Below are positions 49,352 through 59,141 of a stretch of DNA of 64,000 nt, one piece after another. The stretch comes from JAGQIB01 sp041393395. Lineage in GTDB: Bacteria > ARS69. Under the pieces are notes generated by a model. The model was not told where the DNA came from. It saw nothing but the letters and a program-made list of their open reading frames with translations, and made no database searches. A program made the position numbers and the translations under genes. The stretch spans positions 372,001 to 436,000 of the forward strand of contig JAWKKG010000003.1 of assembly GCA_041393395.1 (NCBI GenBank), written 5' to 3'. Position 1 is the stretch's first letter, and every line of letters begins with the position of its first letter.

Positions 49352-50086
49352 ATGAATCGCGAAGGGACGTCAACGTCGGCAAGTCCGGCCGCGGTGCTCG
49401 CGGTGGGCGTCACCGTCACCGCGCTCGCTGTGCTCGACAACACGGTCGCGCCGTGGGCGCCGTTCCATCTCTCGCACGCGCTCGCGGCGACCGCGATCCC
49501 GTTCGCATTCGGCGGCCTTCGGTTTCTCGCGCCGGGCGAGTTGCGATCGTTCGGTCGGTGGGCGCTGGCGCTGCTGGGGCCGTTCGTGCTGCAGGCGGCG
49601 GCGACGGGATTGCTCGTGGGCTGGGTGCCGCTGCTCGCCGCGCTCGGCACGAACGTCTCCGATCCCGTCGCCGTGTCGTTCCCCGCCGCGTTGCCGGCCG
49701 TGTTCGAGGCGGGGGCGGCCCGGCTCGGGCGCGCGCCGGAAGAAGTCGCGTTCGCGTACCTCGGATTCGTGACCCTGTGGGCCGGATTCGGCGAGGAGAT
49801 CTTTTACCGGGGATTTCTCCAGCGCCATCTCGCCGCGCGCCTGCCGTTCGGTGCGGCGCTCGTCCTCGCCTCCCTGCTGTTCGGAGTCCGGCACGGCGCC
49901 CAGCTCGCGTTGCTCCGCCCGTTCCCGGTGATCGCCGCGCTCGAGTGGTCGCTCGTGGCGTTCCTGCTCGGCCTCGTGTTCGGTGTGATCTACCGTCGCA
50001 CGGGCTCGCTGTTCGTGCCGATCGTCCTTCATACGCTCTTCAACGCGATCCCCACCGTGAGCTATCTTCTCGCGGCCGGGGGGTAG
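49352..50086 (+). CDS. CPBP-family intramembrane metalloprotease
   Basis: 244 aa, about six or seven membrane helices. The three CPBP/Rce1 motifs are present: E-E-x3-R in GFGEEIFYRGFLQRH, F-x3-H in LLFGVRHG, and H-x3-N/D in VLHTLFNA. It should cleave within or next to the membrane. Substrate unknown. No close partner genes are coupled; the next gene starts 7 bp after its stop. Confidence 0.9.
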   Translation: MNREGTSTSASPAAVLAVGVTVTALAVLDNTVAPWAPFHLSHALAATAIPFAFGGLRFLAPGELRSFGRWALALLGPFVLQAAATGLLVGWVPLLAALGTNVSDPVAVSFPAALPAVFEAGAARLGRAPEEVAFAYLGFVTLWAGFGEEIFYRGFLQRHLAARLPFGAALVLASLLFGVRHGAQLALLRPFPVIAALEWSLVAFLLGLVFGVIYRRTGSLFVPIVLHTLFNAIPTVSYLLAAGG

Positions 50087-50092
50087 AGAACC

Positions 50093-51061
50093 ATGACCAC
50101 GACCTACGCCGTCTCCCTTGCCGACGTTCGCACGGCGGCCGGTATTCTCGCCGGCCACGCGCATCGCACGCCCGTGATCACGTGCGCGTCGCTCGATGCG
50201 CGTGCGGGCGCGGCGCTGTTCTTCAAGGGCGAGCACCTGCAGAAGGTCGGCGCGTTCAAGTTCCGCGGCGCGTTTCACGCGGTGAGTCGCCTCACGGACG
50301 ACGTCGCGTCGCGCGGGGTGGTGACCCACAGTTCCGGGAACCACGCGCAGGCGCTCGCACTCGCCGCACTCATGCGCGGGATCCCGGCCCACGTCGTGAT
50401 GCCGAGCAATGCGGCTGCGCCGAAACGTCGCGCGGTGGAGGGTTACGGGGCGCGCGTGATCGAGTGCGAGCCCACGCTCGCGGCGCGCGAGTCCACGGCC
50501 GCGCGCGTGCTGGAGGAGACCGGCGCGACGTTCATCCCTCCGTACGACCACCCGCACATCATCGCGGGGCAGGGGACGGCCGCGCTCGAGCTGCTGGAGG
50601 CGTACCCGGATCTGGAAGCGATCATCGCGCCGGTCGGGGGCGGCGGCCTGCTCGCCGGCACCGCGATCACCGCGACCTCGCTCCGTCCTTCCATCCGCGT
50701 GTACGGCGCGGAACCGAAGGGCGCGGACGACGCCGCCCGGTCGTTCGCGAGCGGAACGCTCGTGCCGCAGACCGCGCCGCACACGATCGCCGACGGTCTT
50801 CTCACGAGCCTCGGGGAGAAGACCTGGCCGATCATTCGCGACCACTGTGAAGACATCTTGACGGTGTCCGAGGAGGAGATCCTCGTCGCGATGCGTCTGG
50901 CGTGGGAGCGGGCCAAGCTGCTCATCGAGCCGAGCTCGGCGGTGGCGGTCGCGGCCGCGATGAGCGGACGCTTCTCGGGCAGCGGCGACCGGATCGGCGT
51001 CATCCTCTCCGGCGGCAACGTGGACCTCGACCGCCTGCCCTGGGTCGTCACCGGCGCCTGA
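50093..51061 (+). CDS. Threonine dehydratase / serine racemase-like PLP enzyme
   Basis: 322 aa, a single catalytic domain without the ACT-like regulatory domain of IlvA. The PLP Lys is in GAFKFRGAFHA, the substrate loop is THSSGNHAQALALAA, and the phosphate site is PVGGGGLLAGTA. Either a catabolic threonine/serine ammonia-lyase or a serine racemase fits. It lies 7 bp after the CPBP gene and is probably cotranscribed. Confidence 0.9.
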   Translation: MTTTYAVSLADVRTAAGILAGHAHRTPVITCASLDARAGAALFFKGEHLQKVGAFKFRGAFHAVSRLTDDVASRGVVTHSSGNHAQALALAALMRGIPAHVVMPSNAAAPKRRAVEGYGARVIECEPTLAARESTAARVLEETGATFIPPYDHPHIIAGQGTAALELLEAYPDLEAIIAPVGGGGLLAGTAITATSLRPSIRVYGAEPKGADDAARSFASGTLVPQTAPHTIADGLLTSLGEKTWPIIRDHCEDILTVSEEEILVAMRLAWERAKLLIEPSSAVAVAAAMSGRFSGSGDRIGVILSGGNVDLDRLPWVVTGA

Positions 51062-51103
51062 CCAGTCGCCCGTCCGCCATCCCGGTCGTCCCCCGCGCCG
51101 GAC

Positions 51104-51119
51104 CGCCCCGAGCGGGGCG
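51104..51119 (+). terminator. Short hairpin after the dehydratase gene
   Basis: CGCCCC pairs with GGGGCG around GAGC; TTTT follows 12 nt later. Weak, but placed 43 nt after the stop. The rest of the gap to 51334 holds no further structure I can name. Confidence 0.4.
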
Positions 51120-51334
51120 CCCCCCTCGCCGTTTTCCGGAACCCGTCGTACGTTCGTCCCATCGCGCGGCCGTTCCGGCCCGGCCATGAAACAGTGGCCG
51201 GCTCCCGCGCGTCATACTCCCCGAGGGCGCGCCCCATGCTCGCCCGTCGTCGTCGCCGCGGAGCACTCCCTGCGTTCCCGTCCGCGGGTAATCGTCACGC
51301 CGGACCGGAGTCCGGCCCGACCCGAGGCATCGAC

Positions 51335-53341
51335 ATGAAGGCCCTTGTTTCCCGCATTGCCCCCGTCCTGCTTGCCGCGCTCGTTTCCGGCGCCGCCCCG
51401 TCGATCGCGACGGCCGGCCCCTCGGACTGGAAGTGGGGAGAAATCGAGCGCGAAGAGCTGTTCGCGCCGCACTTCCCGGAAGCACCCTACGCAGACGCGA
51501 TCGTCCTGCTCGACCACCACGTGGTCCGGGTGGACGCGAAGGAGCGCCTGAAGCAGTACCATCATCACCGCACGCGCATCATGAAGGAAGGCGGCCGCGA
51601 TCGCGGCGTGGTCTCGATCCGCTTCCACTCGGACGACGAGATCAAGAACTTCCGCGCGCAGACCATCGTACCCCCCGGCCATCAGGTCGAGGTCAAGGGC
51701 GACGCCATCCAGAAGATCGAGGGACCGGTGTGGACGGAGTGGGTGCTGACGTTCCCTTCGATCCAGCCCGGCGTGGTTCTCGAGTACGAATACGAGATCC
51801 GCAGCGACCGTCTCGATCGCGTGGCGCCCATGGACTTCCGGGAGCGCGATCTGGTGCGCATGGCGCGCGTGGACCTGCAGCTGCCGTTCGACATCTCGCA
51901 CGAGACGTTCTTCGGCTGGTCGCCGGGCGCGCCCGAGGCCGTGAAGATCCAGATCAACGATCCGGACGACACGCGCCGGCAACTGAACCAGTGGACGTGG
52001 GAGGCGGAGGGAGTGGAGCCGCTCGCGCAGGAGCCGCTCGAGGGCAAGCCGGCGGACTACGCGATGACGCTGTACGTGCAGCTCGTGCAGAAGGCCGGCA
52101 CCGGAAACGATCCCACGGCCGGATTGCGCAGCGTGGACACGAACGCGTCGGTGCGTGCCGTGAACGCGGCGTCCAAGGAAGAACTGATTCGCAAGTCCTG
52201 GGAGGAGATCGCGAAGGAATCCTTCGCGGCGCTCGGGAAGATGTGGGAGAAGGACTCCGGCGTCGACAAGTTCGTCGCGGGGGCCACGGCGGGCGCGAGC
52301 TCGCCCGAGGCAAAGGCGAGGGCGTTGTTCTTCCGGGTTCGTGACGGAATCACGACGACGGCGGCCGCCGACATCAGGGGGTCGGAGACGCTCAGCGGCG
52401 TGATCGAGTCCGGCAAGGGGACGTCCCTCGCCAAGAATCTGCTACTCATGCGCGTGCTGCGCGAGGCGAACATCGACGGTCGTGTGGTGAAGGTGCCGGT
52501 GTCGCGCAGCCTGCAGCCGCGCTGGTACTGCGCCGATCAGTTCGACGGCGCGGTCGTGCGTGCGATCGTGGACGGCAAGACCGTGTGGCTCGACCCGGCC
52601 ACGCCGGGCTGCCCGTACGGCATGCTCGCGCCGGACAAGGTCGCCGCGCAGGGACTCCTGATCGGACCGGACGGCGGCCTCGTGGACGTGAAGGTCGGCG
52701 ACGTCAACTCGCAGCGGAACATCCAGTCCGAGGCGACGATCGAGGACGATGGCTCCGTGGCCGTGAAGGCCGACGTGAAGCTCGCCGGCTACCCGGAGGT
52801 CGAGGCGCGCGCCGCGATCGCGAAGACGGGCGAGGCCGAGTGGGCGGAGCGGTGGCTGCGCGCGCGATTCGGGACGCGCGTGGAGCTCGGCAACGTGCGG
52901 CTGGAAGAGGGGCCGGAGTTCCTGGCGCACGTGGAGTTCCGCCTGCCGGGCGCGGCCGAGAAGATCGCGGGCGGCTGGCGCGGGAGCCTGCCCTGGCTCA
53001 CCGGCGAGTCCGCGAACGAATTCGAGTCCGCGGACCGCGAGTCGCCGGTGGACTTCGGCTACGTGGCGGCCACCGACGAGACGATCACGCTGCACGTGCC
53101 GGACGGTCTCTCGGTGAAGGCGCCGGAGGGCGAGACGGTGCGCATGGCCGAGGTGAACTACCAGGTCTCGCACGCCCCCACGGCGACGGGTCTGCAGTCG
53201 TCGCGCGCGTTCCGCGTGCGAGAGCCGATGGTCATGCCGACGGAGTACGCGAAGCTGCGGGATTCCTGGTCGCGCATTGCCGCGGCGGACGGGGCGGAGT
53301 TCAAGACGATGACGGGGGCGCGGACGGCGGGGACGCGGTAG
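51335..53341 (+). CDS. Secreted DUF3857/transglutaminase-like protein with degenerate active site
   Basis: 668 aa. Signal peptide (ATA/G at about 28). Residues about 50-270 are a DUF3857 domain (LDHHVVRVDAKERLKQYHHHR, VLEYEYEIRSDR). Residues about 320-450 match the transglutaminase-like core, but the position of the catalytic Cys in the usual D/C-K-D pattern reads GKGTSLAKNLLLMRVL, and the His region reads FDGAVVRAI; only the Asp (WLDPATPG) is kept. It is probably a non-catalytic binding protein. The C-terminal third is beta-rich (about 500-660). Function unknown; exported. Confidence 0.78.
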   Translation: MKALVSRIAPVLLAALVSGAAPSIATAGPSDWKWGEIEREELFAPHFPEAPYADAIVLLDHHVVRVDAKERLKQYHHHRTRIMKEGGRDRGVVSIRFHSDDEIKNFRAQTIVPPGHQVEVKGDAIQKIEGPVWTEWVLTFPSIQPGVVLEYEYEIRSDRLDRVAPMDFRERDLVRMARVDLQLPFDISHETFFGWSPGAPEAVKIQINDPDDTRRQLNQWTWEAEGVEPLAQEPLEGKPADYAMTLYVQLVQKAGTGNDPTAGLRSVDTNASVRAVNAASKEELIRKSWEEIAKESFAALGKMWEKDSGVDKFVAGATAGASSPEAKARALFFRVRDGITTTAAADIRGSETLSGVIESGKGTSLAKNLLLMRVLREANIDGRVVKVPVSRSLQPRWYCADQFDGAVVRAIVDGKTVWLDPATPGCPYGMLAPDKVAAQGLLIGPDGGLVDVKVGDVNSQRNIQSEATIEDDGSVAVKADVKLAGYPEVEARAAIAKTGEAEWAERWLRARFGTRVELGNVRLEEGPEFLAHVEFRLPGAAEKIAGGWRGSLPWLTGESANEFESADRESPVDFGYVAATDETITLHVPDGLSVKAPEGETVRMAEVNYQVSHAPTATGLQSSRAFRVREPMVMPTEYAKLRDSWSRIAAADGAEFKTMTGARTAGTR

Positions 53342-53371
53342 GTTCCCGAGACCATCTACAACACTCAGGGG

Positions 53372-53396
53372 CCGCCGGTTGTATTTCGACCGGCGG
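53372..53396 (+). terminator. Hairpin after the DUF3857 gene
   Basis: CCGCCGGT (53372-53379) pairs with ACCGGCGG (53389-53396) around a 9-nt loop, 31 nt after the stop. No T-run. Confidence 0.4.
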
Positions 53397-53498
53397 TCTG
53401 TCATGCTCTCCCTCGTGGACGGAAGCGCGGTGATCGCGCAGCTCCGCGTGCCCGCCGCGATTCCCCATCGGGCCGGATCCGGCCGGGGGGAGGTCGCC

Positions 53499-56400
53499 AT
53501 GAGGGTCCAGGTCGAACGGAGCCAGGGGCAGCGGGACAGGTTCTCCGCCGCGCCCGCCACGTTGTACCTCGCGTGTCTCCTGATCGTCGCCACTTCGATC
53601 ACCCCCCCCCAGGGTGTGAGCGCGGACGAGTACTCCTGCGGGCACGACGCCGGCGATCCGGGCACCGATACGACGTCGGCCCGTTCCGTCCGATTCCCTA
53701 CTGACGGAGAGCTTCGTGCCCTGTTCGTGTTCGCGAAGTTCCCCGACGGGGACGACGATGTCCCGTGCGATACCACGGTCGCGGGCGGATGGCCGATCGG
53801 GAGCCAGCTCCCTGCGTGGGCAGATTCGGTGATCGAGGACACCACTTCCCCCTCGATCGTGGGGAGCATCACTCACTTCTACGACGTGATGTCGGATGGA
53901 GCCCACACGATCCGGGGAACCGTGTTCCCGTCGGTCGTAACGGCGTCGAACTCGATCGCGTACTACGACACGAACTATGGCTGCCCGACGTCGGGCAGCT
54001 GTCCCGCCCTCGCCCACGCGAATCACGACGTGGTGTTGCAGGTGGTGGACGCCCTTGGCGACGATCTTCTCGAGTACGACCTGAACGAGGATGGATACCT
54101 CGACTACCTGTTCATCTACTGGAGATCACCTCGCAACGCGTCAGGTGATCAGATCCACGGGGGCAACTTCAGTGGCAAGTCCGAGCTGTTTCCGGGCGCC
54201 AGCCTCGATTCGACCTACACGCTCCCGTCGGGGACCATCACGATCGACAGGCAAGCGGGGGCGTCGCTCTTCTGGCGAACGTACAAGCCCGGAACCGAGA
54301 CGATTCGGATCATCGATCGCTGGCAGGTACTGGCCATCGCCGCTCACGAGTACGGACACGATGTGCTGGGGAACGGCTTTCACATGGGAGCGATGGGACC
54401 CTTCTCGCTCATGGACGGAAGCGTCCCGCGGGCGGAACGAGGTCGTCGTTCCATCGTCACCGGGTACAATCGGCTCCTGAACGGTTGGATCGATCCGGTC
54501 GTTCTCGACTCCACGGTGACCGGCGCGGACACCACGATCGTCCTGCGCGACGCGGCGACGCAGGGCAGCGCCGGGTATGCCGTCATCCAGACCCCACGCG
54601 GAGCCTTCTACAACGGCCTGTCGATCGGCCAGTTCTTCGTGCTGGAATGCTGGAACTCGGCACTGTCGCCGTACCTGGACGAGCATTCCGGGCTAGCCTG
54701 TCCCATCGAGCGGAACCACAGCGGTCTCCTGGTCACGCACGTGCTGTCGGGCGGTGCGGAGAACTGGTTCCAGACCGAGAACGACTCGGTACCCACGTGC
54801 GATCCCGAGATTGCCGAGGGCATGTTCGATTCTCAGGGACGAATCGACCCGGAGCTCGGCGTCGAGGAGATGCAGGTCTATCCGGGCGACACCCCCGATG
54901 GGCTCTTTCCCGTGGGTTCGAAGCCGCTGTTCTGCGGAGGCCCGGCCGACAGCGGGTACTCGAACCTGTTCGGGCCGTTCACGAACCCGAGTTCAAATCT
55001 CTACGCGGACACCATCGACGGCGGGGGGTACCGTCGCCTGGCGCGCCAGGACATCCCCAGCGGCATCACGATCTACGACGTCAAGTGGGCGAATCCGGGC
55101 CACGATTCGATGTACGTGAGCATTCGATTCGAGGGCTCCGACTCCACCGCAGGGCCCGACACCATCCGGGGAGACATGACCTGGGACGGCCAGGTGCAGC
55201 TCCGGCGGGACCTGGTCGTCGGGCCGGGCGCGACCCTCAACCTCACGAAGAATGCTCGCGTGGTCGCGTCCGCGCTCACGGACGAGTCCGCAAGCGGGGA
55301 CGCGGCCCGGGTGGAGATCACGTCGCTGGGTCAGATCGTTGCCGCCGGTGATTCGACCGATCCGGTGGAGTTCACATCGTCCCGGGACACGGCGTTCGAG
55401 CACTTCCGGGGCCCCGGGGAGCCGGGGACTTCCGCGGCTCCCGGCGATTGGTTCTGGATCGCTCTTCGCGGTGAGACGGACTCGACGTTGAGTTCGCTGA
55501 GCTACGTGGACATGGACTACCCGACGTTCGCCGTGAGCGTCGATTCGATTGGCGGAACGCTCTTCCGCAACCACACGGAGAACGCATACGCCGACGTCTA
55601 TGTGGGCAGTGATGTGCGGATTCCCGCGGGTTCCACGTGGGACTTCGAGGCCCCGGCGAGAATCTGGATATCGAACGTCGATCAGGCGCACGCCGGGGAG
55701 GATACCGCGCACGTCGAGATCGGGGTCGATGGTGAGTTCCGTACCCTTCGCCCGGCGGGCGCCGCCTCGACGGACTCGGTTTGGATCGAGCGCGTCGGGG
55801 GCAGCGGTTCGGCGGGTGACTGGGATGGGATCACGGTCCGATGGGATCCCGGCGCGCAGGGGATCTTCCGGGACGCGTCGATCGCGCATGCGGCGGACCC
55901 GTTGACGTTCATCGCGGCGGACTCGGCGATCGTGGAGAACTCGTCGATTCGCGCGTACTCGGGAGTCGGGATCTTCGACTGGTCCTCGAACGCGCTCATT
56001 CGCGGGAACTACGTCGATGGGAGTCCGGGGGCGACGGTGTCCGACGACGGCGCTCAGATCGGCATCAAGGCGCTGCAGTCTATCCCTGAGGTCTGCTCGA
56101 ACGTCGTCGGCTGGCACCAGAAGTACGGAATCGAGGTCCAGTTCGGCAAGGACTACTGCGCGACGCTGGAAGACAGCTCAGGCGCACCGGAGGACTCGGT
56201 CCTTGTCGAGGGCAACGTTGTGACCGGTCGGGGTGAGGACTCCGGGGTGTTCATGAGCGGTTCCGGGATCCGGGTCGACTGGGGGTGCCGCAAGCGGCAC
56301 GTTCGGATCTATGAGAATGAGGTGCGGGATTGGGCCGATCAGGGAGTCGACTTGCTGCAATGTGCCGATACGCGCCTGGGCTGCAACCTCGTGGAGGACA

Positions 56401-57143
56401 ACAATCGCGGAGTGCAACACAGCCGAAACATCTCCCAGACCGAAGGTGGGGCGGTTCGGCTCCGGAACAACTGGCTTCTCGACAGTCACGACACGAATCT
56501 GTGGGCGGACGATTTCTCGAAGCTGACTCTCAATGACGGTGGGATCTTTGCTTCGTGGAACGAGATGGCTCCTGAGTCTACATCAACGCAGGTGCGTTTC
56601 AACATCACACATCAGGACTACACTGCTGCGATTCTCGACGCGGAAGGGACATCGTGGGTGAGTGGAAGTGGCGCCTTGCTGGCGGAGGCGGATAGCGTCT
56701 ACGTCCGGTCCCGAATCACCGGGATCGACACGACCTTGGTCGATATCACCACCTTCTCTCCGTACGATCTCGAATGCTACTCGCAATCCGCGGGGTCGCC
56801 GCGCGTAGAGCAGCTCACCGACGACGTGGATGGAGCAATGGGGCTGGAAGGGGTCGGTGAACCTACGCGATGGGATCTCCTGGCCGTTCGCCGAGAGGGA
56901 GCATGTGAGATCCGGTGGTCCGTACCGAGCGACAGAGCGACGATCAGCATCTCCATCTACGACGTCGGGGGTCGTCGAGTCGCGGATCTACTCCGTCACC
57001 AGACGTTCGCCCGTGGTCGATACGGAGGTGAATGGCGGTACCGCAACAATCAGGGGAGCGCGGTTTCGGCGGGCGTCTACTTCCTTCGGTTGGCGTGTAC
57101 GGACGGGACCGTTCTCACGGAGAAGGTTCTGGTGATTCGCTGA
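53499..57143 (+). CDS. Secreted M6-type metalloprotease fused to a beta-helix and FlgD domain
   Basis: 1214 aa from the ATG at 53499, preceded by GGGAGG. A signal peptide ends at about 42. The peptidase domain follows, with zinc site HEYGH (283-287) in IAAHEYGHDVLGNGFHMGAMG, and GPFSLMDGS where M6 enzymes have the Met turn. Residues about 640-1110 form beta-helix coils (VRIYENEVRDWADQGVDLL, RGVQHSRNISQ). The end is a FlgD-like domain (SIYDVGGRRVADLL, SAGVYFLRL). The NPF-like start of this domain is lost. It would be exported and degrade extracellular protein. Codon use is visibly less G+C-biased than in the genes to the left. Its TGA overlaps the next ATG. Confidence 0.85.
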   Translation: MRVQVERSQGQRDRFSAAPATLYLACLLIVATSITPPQGVSADEYSCGHDAGDPGTDTTSARSVRFPTDGELRALFVFAKFPDGDDDVPCDTTVAGGWPIGSQLPAWADSVIEDTTSPSIVGSITHFYDVMSDGAHTIRGTVFPSVVTASNSIAYYDTNYGCPTSGSCPALAHANHDVVLQVVDALGDDLLEYDLNEDGYLDYLFIYWRSPRNASGDQIHGGNFSGKSELFPGASLDSTYTLPSGTITIDRQAGASLFWRTYKPGTETIRIIDRWQVLAIAAHEYGHDVLGNGFHMGAMGPFSLMDGSVPRAERGRRSIVTGYNRLLNGWIDPVVLDSTVTGADTTIVLRDAATQGSAGYAVIQTPRGAFYNGLSIGQFFVLECWNSALSPYLDEHSGLACPIERNHSGLLVTHVLSGGAENWFQTENDSVPTCDPEIAEGMFDSQGRIDPELGVEEMQVYPGDTPDGLFPVGSKPLFCGGPADSGYSNLFGPFTNPSSNLYADTIDGGGYRRLARQDIPSGITIYDVKWANPGHDSMYVSIRFEGSDSTAGPDTIRGDMTWDGQVQLRRDLVVGPGATLNLTKNARVVASALTDESASGDAARVEITSLGQIVAAGDSTDPVEFTSSRDTAFEHFRGPGEPGTSAAPGDWFWIALRGETDSTLSSLSYVDMDYPTFAVSVDSIGGTLFRNHTENAYADVYVGSDVRIPAGSTWDFEAPARIWISNVDQAHAGEDTAHVEIGVDGEFRTLRPAGAASTDSVWIERVGGSGSAGDWDGITVRWDPGAQGIFRDASIAHAADPLTFIAADSAIVENSSIRAYSGVGIFDWSSNALIRGNYVDGSPGATVSDDGAQIGIKALQSIPEVCSNVVGWHQKYGIEVQFGKDYCATLEDSSGAPEDSVLVEGNVVTGRGEDSGVFMSGSGIRVDWGCRKRHVRIYENEVRDWADQGVDLLQCADTRLGCNLVEDNNRGVQHSRNISQTEGGAVRLRNNWLLDSHDTNLWADDFSKLTLNDGGIFASWNEMAPESTSTQVRFNITHQDYTAAILDAEGTSWVSGSGALLAEADSVYVRSRITGIDTTLVDITTFSPYDLECYSQSAGSPRVEQLTDDVDGAMGLEGVGEPTRWDLLAVRREGACEIRWSVPSDRATISISIYDVGGRRVADLLRHQTFARGRYGGEWRYRNNQGSAVSAGVYFLRLACTDGTVLTEKVLVIR

Positions 57144-58435
57144 TGTGGAACATCCGGGCAATGGGGCTACTTGTTCTCCTTCAGTCCGCGACAGCGCTCA
57201 AGGCGGCCACCATTGATGTGCCTGATGACTTTGAGACGGTGCTTGCGGGACTTGATGCCGCGGCGACGGGTGACACCGTTCGCGTCGGGCCAGGGCTGTG
57301 GCAGGCCCAAGAGAGCCGCGTCGTTCCGTGGAACGGCGGCAGCCAACTCCTTCGCAGCAATGGCTACCTCAAGCCCGGCGTCACGCTGATCGGCGCCGGA
57401 TCGGATCTGACGGTCATCGAAGCGCTCCCAGAGGAGCCGATGATGCTCCACGGTATTCTCACTCTCGCGAGCTCGGGCGCGGGCGTGCGAGTTGAGGGTG
57501 TTACGCTCCGTGGGAGCGGTTTCCTGTTCAACGGAATCATGGCATCCGCCAGCCTGAGCTTCGAGCTCGTCGACTGTGCCGTAGAACACTGCATGTTCGG
57601 CGTCACCTCATCGTTCACGAATCTGATCGTTCGCGGCTGCACGTTTCGGGACAACGACGCTAGCGAGGCAGGAGGCGATCCGTCCGGGATCTACTCCACG
57701 TACGGGACTTGGAGGATCGAGGACACGCTGTTTGTCGGGAATCGCAACGGAGTGCTGTTCAACTCGGCCGGGGAGATCGCGCTCACGTTCATCCAGAGAT
57801 GCCGGTTCCAGGACAACAGCGGTGGTAGCCTGGTCCTTCTCAGATCGCAAGATCCGCTCGTCATCGAGGACTGCTGGTTCGAGGGAAACGAGGTGATCAA
57901 CAGCGCGATTCATCTCAGCGGATGCGACGGCCAGGTCCGCCGAAATGTGTTCTATGACAACGTTGGCCCGGCGTTCTACACGATCGGATCGACCTCTGAG
58001 TTCGTCGAGAACACCCTATGGATGAATACGGTCAACCCCGCGGGGTCCTCGTATTCCGGGGCATATCTGGTCGCGGACGTGGGGATTCCGGTGGTCTTTG
58101 CGCGGAATGTCATTGCCGGCTGTCGCGGCGGGCCGGCGGTCAGAGTCTACGGTGGCTACATTGGCTACCACGTTGACTCGAGTTGCAATCTCTTCTTCGA
58201 TAATGACCTGCCGCAGTTTCGAGACTACATTGTCGCCCCCACGGACGTCTTCGCCGATCCGCTGTTCTGCAATCCCTCGCTGGGCGACTTCACGGTCGCC
58301 AAGAACTCCCCCTGCGTGGTCGATCTGCCGCTCGGCTGCGGCCCGATCGGAGCGTTCGGGGTGGGTTGCGAAGCGGTCAGCGTGGAGCCGACCAGTTGGG
58401 GAAAGATCAAGGGCCTGTACCGCACGGAGGAGTGA
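57143..58435 (+). CDS. Secreted beta-helix protein ending in an SWG-IK motif
   Basis: 430 aa. Signal peptide (TALKA/A) then pectate-lyase-like coils (VTLRGSGFLFNGIMASA, LIVRGCTFRDND, PLVIEDCWFEGNEV, FARNVIAGCRGG) and a Cys-rich end. The N-terminal TIDVPDDFETVLAGLDAAATGDTVRV is typical of right-handed helix proteins of this phylum. No catalytic residues are apparent. There is no FlgD domain; instead it ends VEPTSWGKIKGLYR. The start overlaps the protease stop (TGATG), so the two are coupled. Base composition, as in the protease, is less biased. Confidence 0.8.
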   Translation: MWNIRAMGLLVLLQSATALKAATIDVPDDFETVLAGLDAAATGDTVRVGPGLWQAQESRVVPWNGGSQLLRSNGYLKPGVTLIGAGSDLTVIEALPEEPMMLHGILTLASSGAGVRVEGVTLRGSGFLFNGIMASASLSFELVDCAVEHCMFGVTSSFTNLIVRGCTFRDNDASEAGGDPSGIYSTYGTWRIEDTLFVGNRNGVLFNSAGEIALTFIQRCRFQDNSGGSLVLLRSQDPLVIEDCWFEGNEVINSAIHLSGCDGQVRRNVFYDNVGPAFYTIGSTSEFVENTLWMNTVNPAGSSYSGAYLVADVGIPVVFARNVIAGCRGGPAVRVYGGYIGYHVDSSCNLFFDNDLPQFRDYIVAPTDVFADPLFCNPSLGDFTVAKNSPCVVDLPLGCGPIGAFGVGCEAVSVEPTSWGKIKGLYRTEE

Positions 58436-58436
58436 C

Positions 58437-59009
58437 ATGACTCGACACGTGTGTCTGGCCGCCGCGCTGCTGCTGGTGGGTTCCACCACCTCCGCGCCGG
58501 CGGGGACCCGATCCCTCGCGATCGACAGCGCCCGGATCCTGGAGCGCCAGGACGGTGCCGCCCGGCTCGTGCTCAAGGTGGAGGACCTGTCGTACCTCCA
58601 AGGCCGCATCGTCAAGAGCGCCACGCTGGAGATCCCGCTGCCCGGCGGTCGCGCAGCGGGCCGAGACCTGAACCTCTACGTCTACGCGGCGGGTCGTCCC
58701 TGGAGTCCGGGAACCGTGACCTGGGACTCGCCCTGGACCCGCCCCGGCGGGGACTGGAACCTGGACCACTACTCGATCACGTCGGTCGGGGCGGGCGAGC
58801 GGCCCTCGGTGCTGCGATTCGACGTCTCGGCGATCGTGCGGGAGGTCGCTGCAGGTCGGGATGCGAACCGGGGATTCTTCGTTCTGCCGGGCGGGGGCGA
58901 GGAGGGCGGCGTGTTCGACTCGACGGACCGGGAGCTTCTGGGGAGCCTCTCCGGCGCCCGACTGGAGGTGAACTCGACGCGTGGTCCCCGGAACCGGCCG
59001 ACGGGCTAG
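58437..59009 (+). CDS. Secreted DNRLRE-type beta-sandwich protein
   Basis: 190 aa. Signal peptide (SAPA/G) then a single jelly-roll of the DNRLRE/Disaggr-type (DSARILERQDGAARLVLKV, YVYAAGRPWSPGTVTWDSPW, LRFDVSAIVREVAAG, GFFVLPGGGEEGGVFDS). Such domains are stuck to many surface proteins in bacteria. A role in adhesion is possible but not shown. GGAGG lies 6 nt before the ATG, 1 nt after the upstream stop, so it is in the protease operon. Confidence 0.75.
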   Translation: MTRHVCLAAALLLVGSTTSAPAGTRSLAIDSARILERQDGAARLVLKVEDLSYLQGRIVKSATLEIPLPGGRAAGRDLNLYVYAAGRPWSPGTVTWDSPWTRPGGDWNLDHYSITSVGAGERPSVLRFDVSAIVREVAAGRDANRGFFVLPGGGEEGGVFDSTDRELLGSLSGARLEVNSTRGPRNRPTG

Positions 59010-59090
59010 GCGAGAGGCCGTTCGGCCCGGGAACTCCCGGCGCCTTCCTTTGGGGCCGCGTGGACTGCTACCCGATCGTCTTCGGGCGGT

Positions 59091-59120
59091 TTGGAGCCGG
59101 GCGCCGCGCCCTGCTAGGAT
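59091..59120 (+). promoter_or_regulatory. sigma70-type promoter of the propeller gene
   Basis: TTGGAG (59091-59096), 18 nt, TAGGAT (59115-59120), 21 nt before the GTG at 59142. Confidence 0.4.
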
Positions 59121-59141
59121 CACGGAATCTGGAGGATCCCC

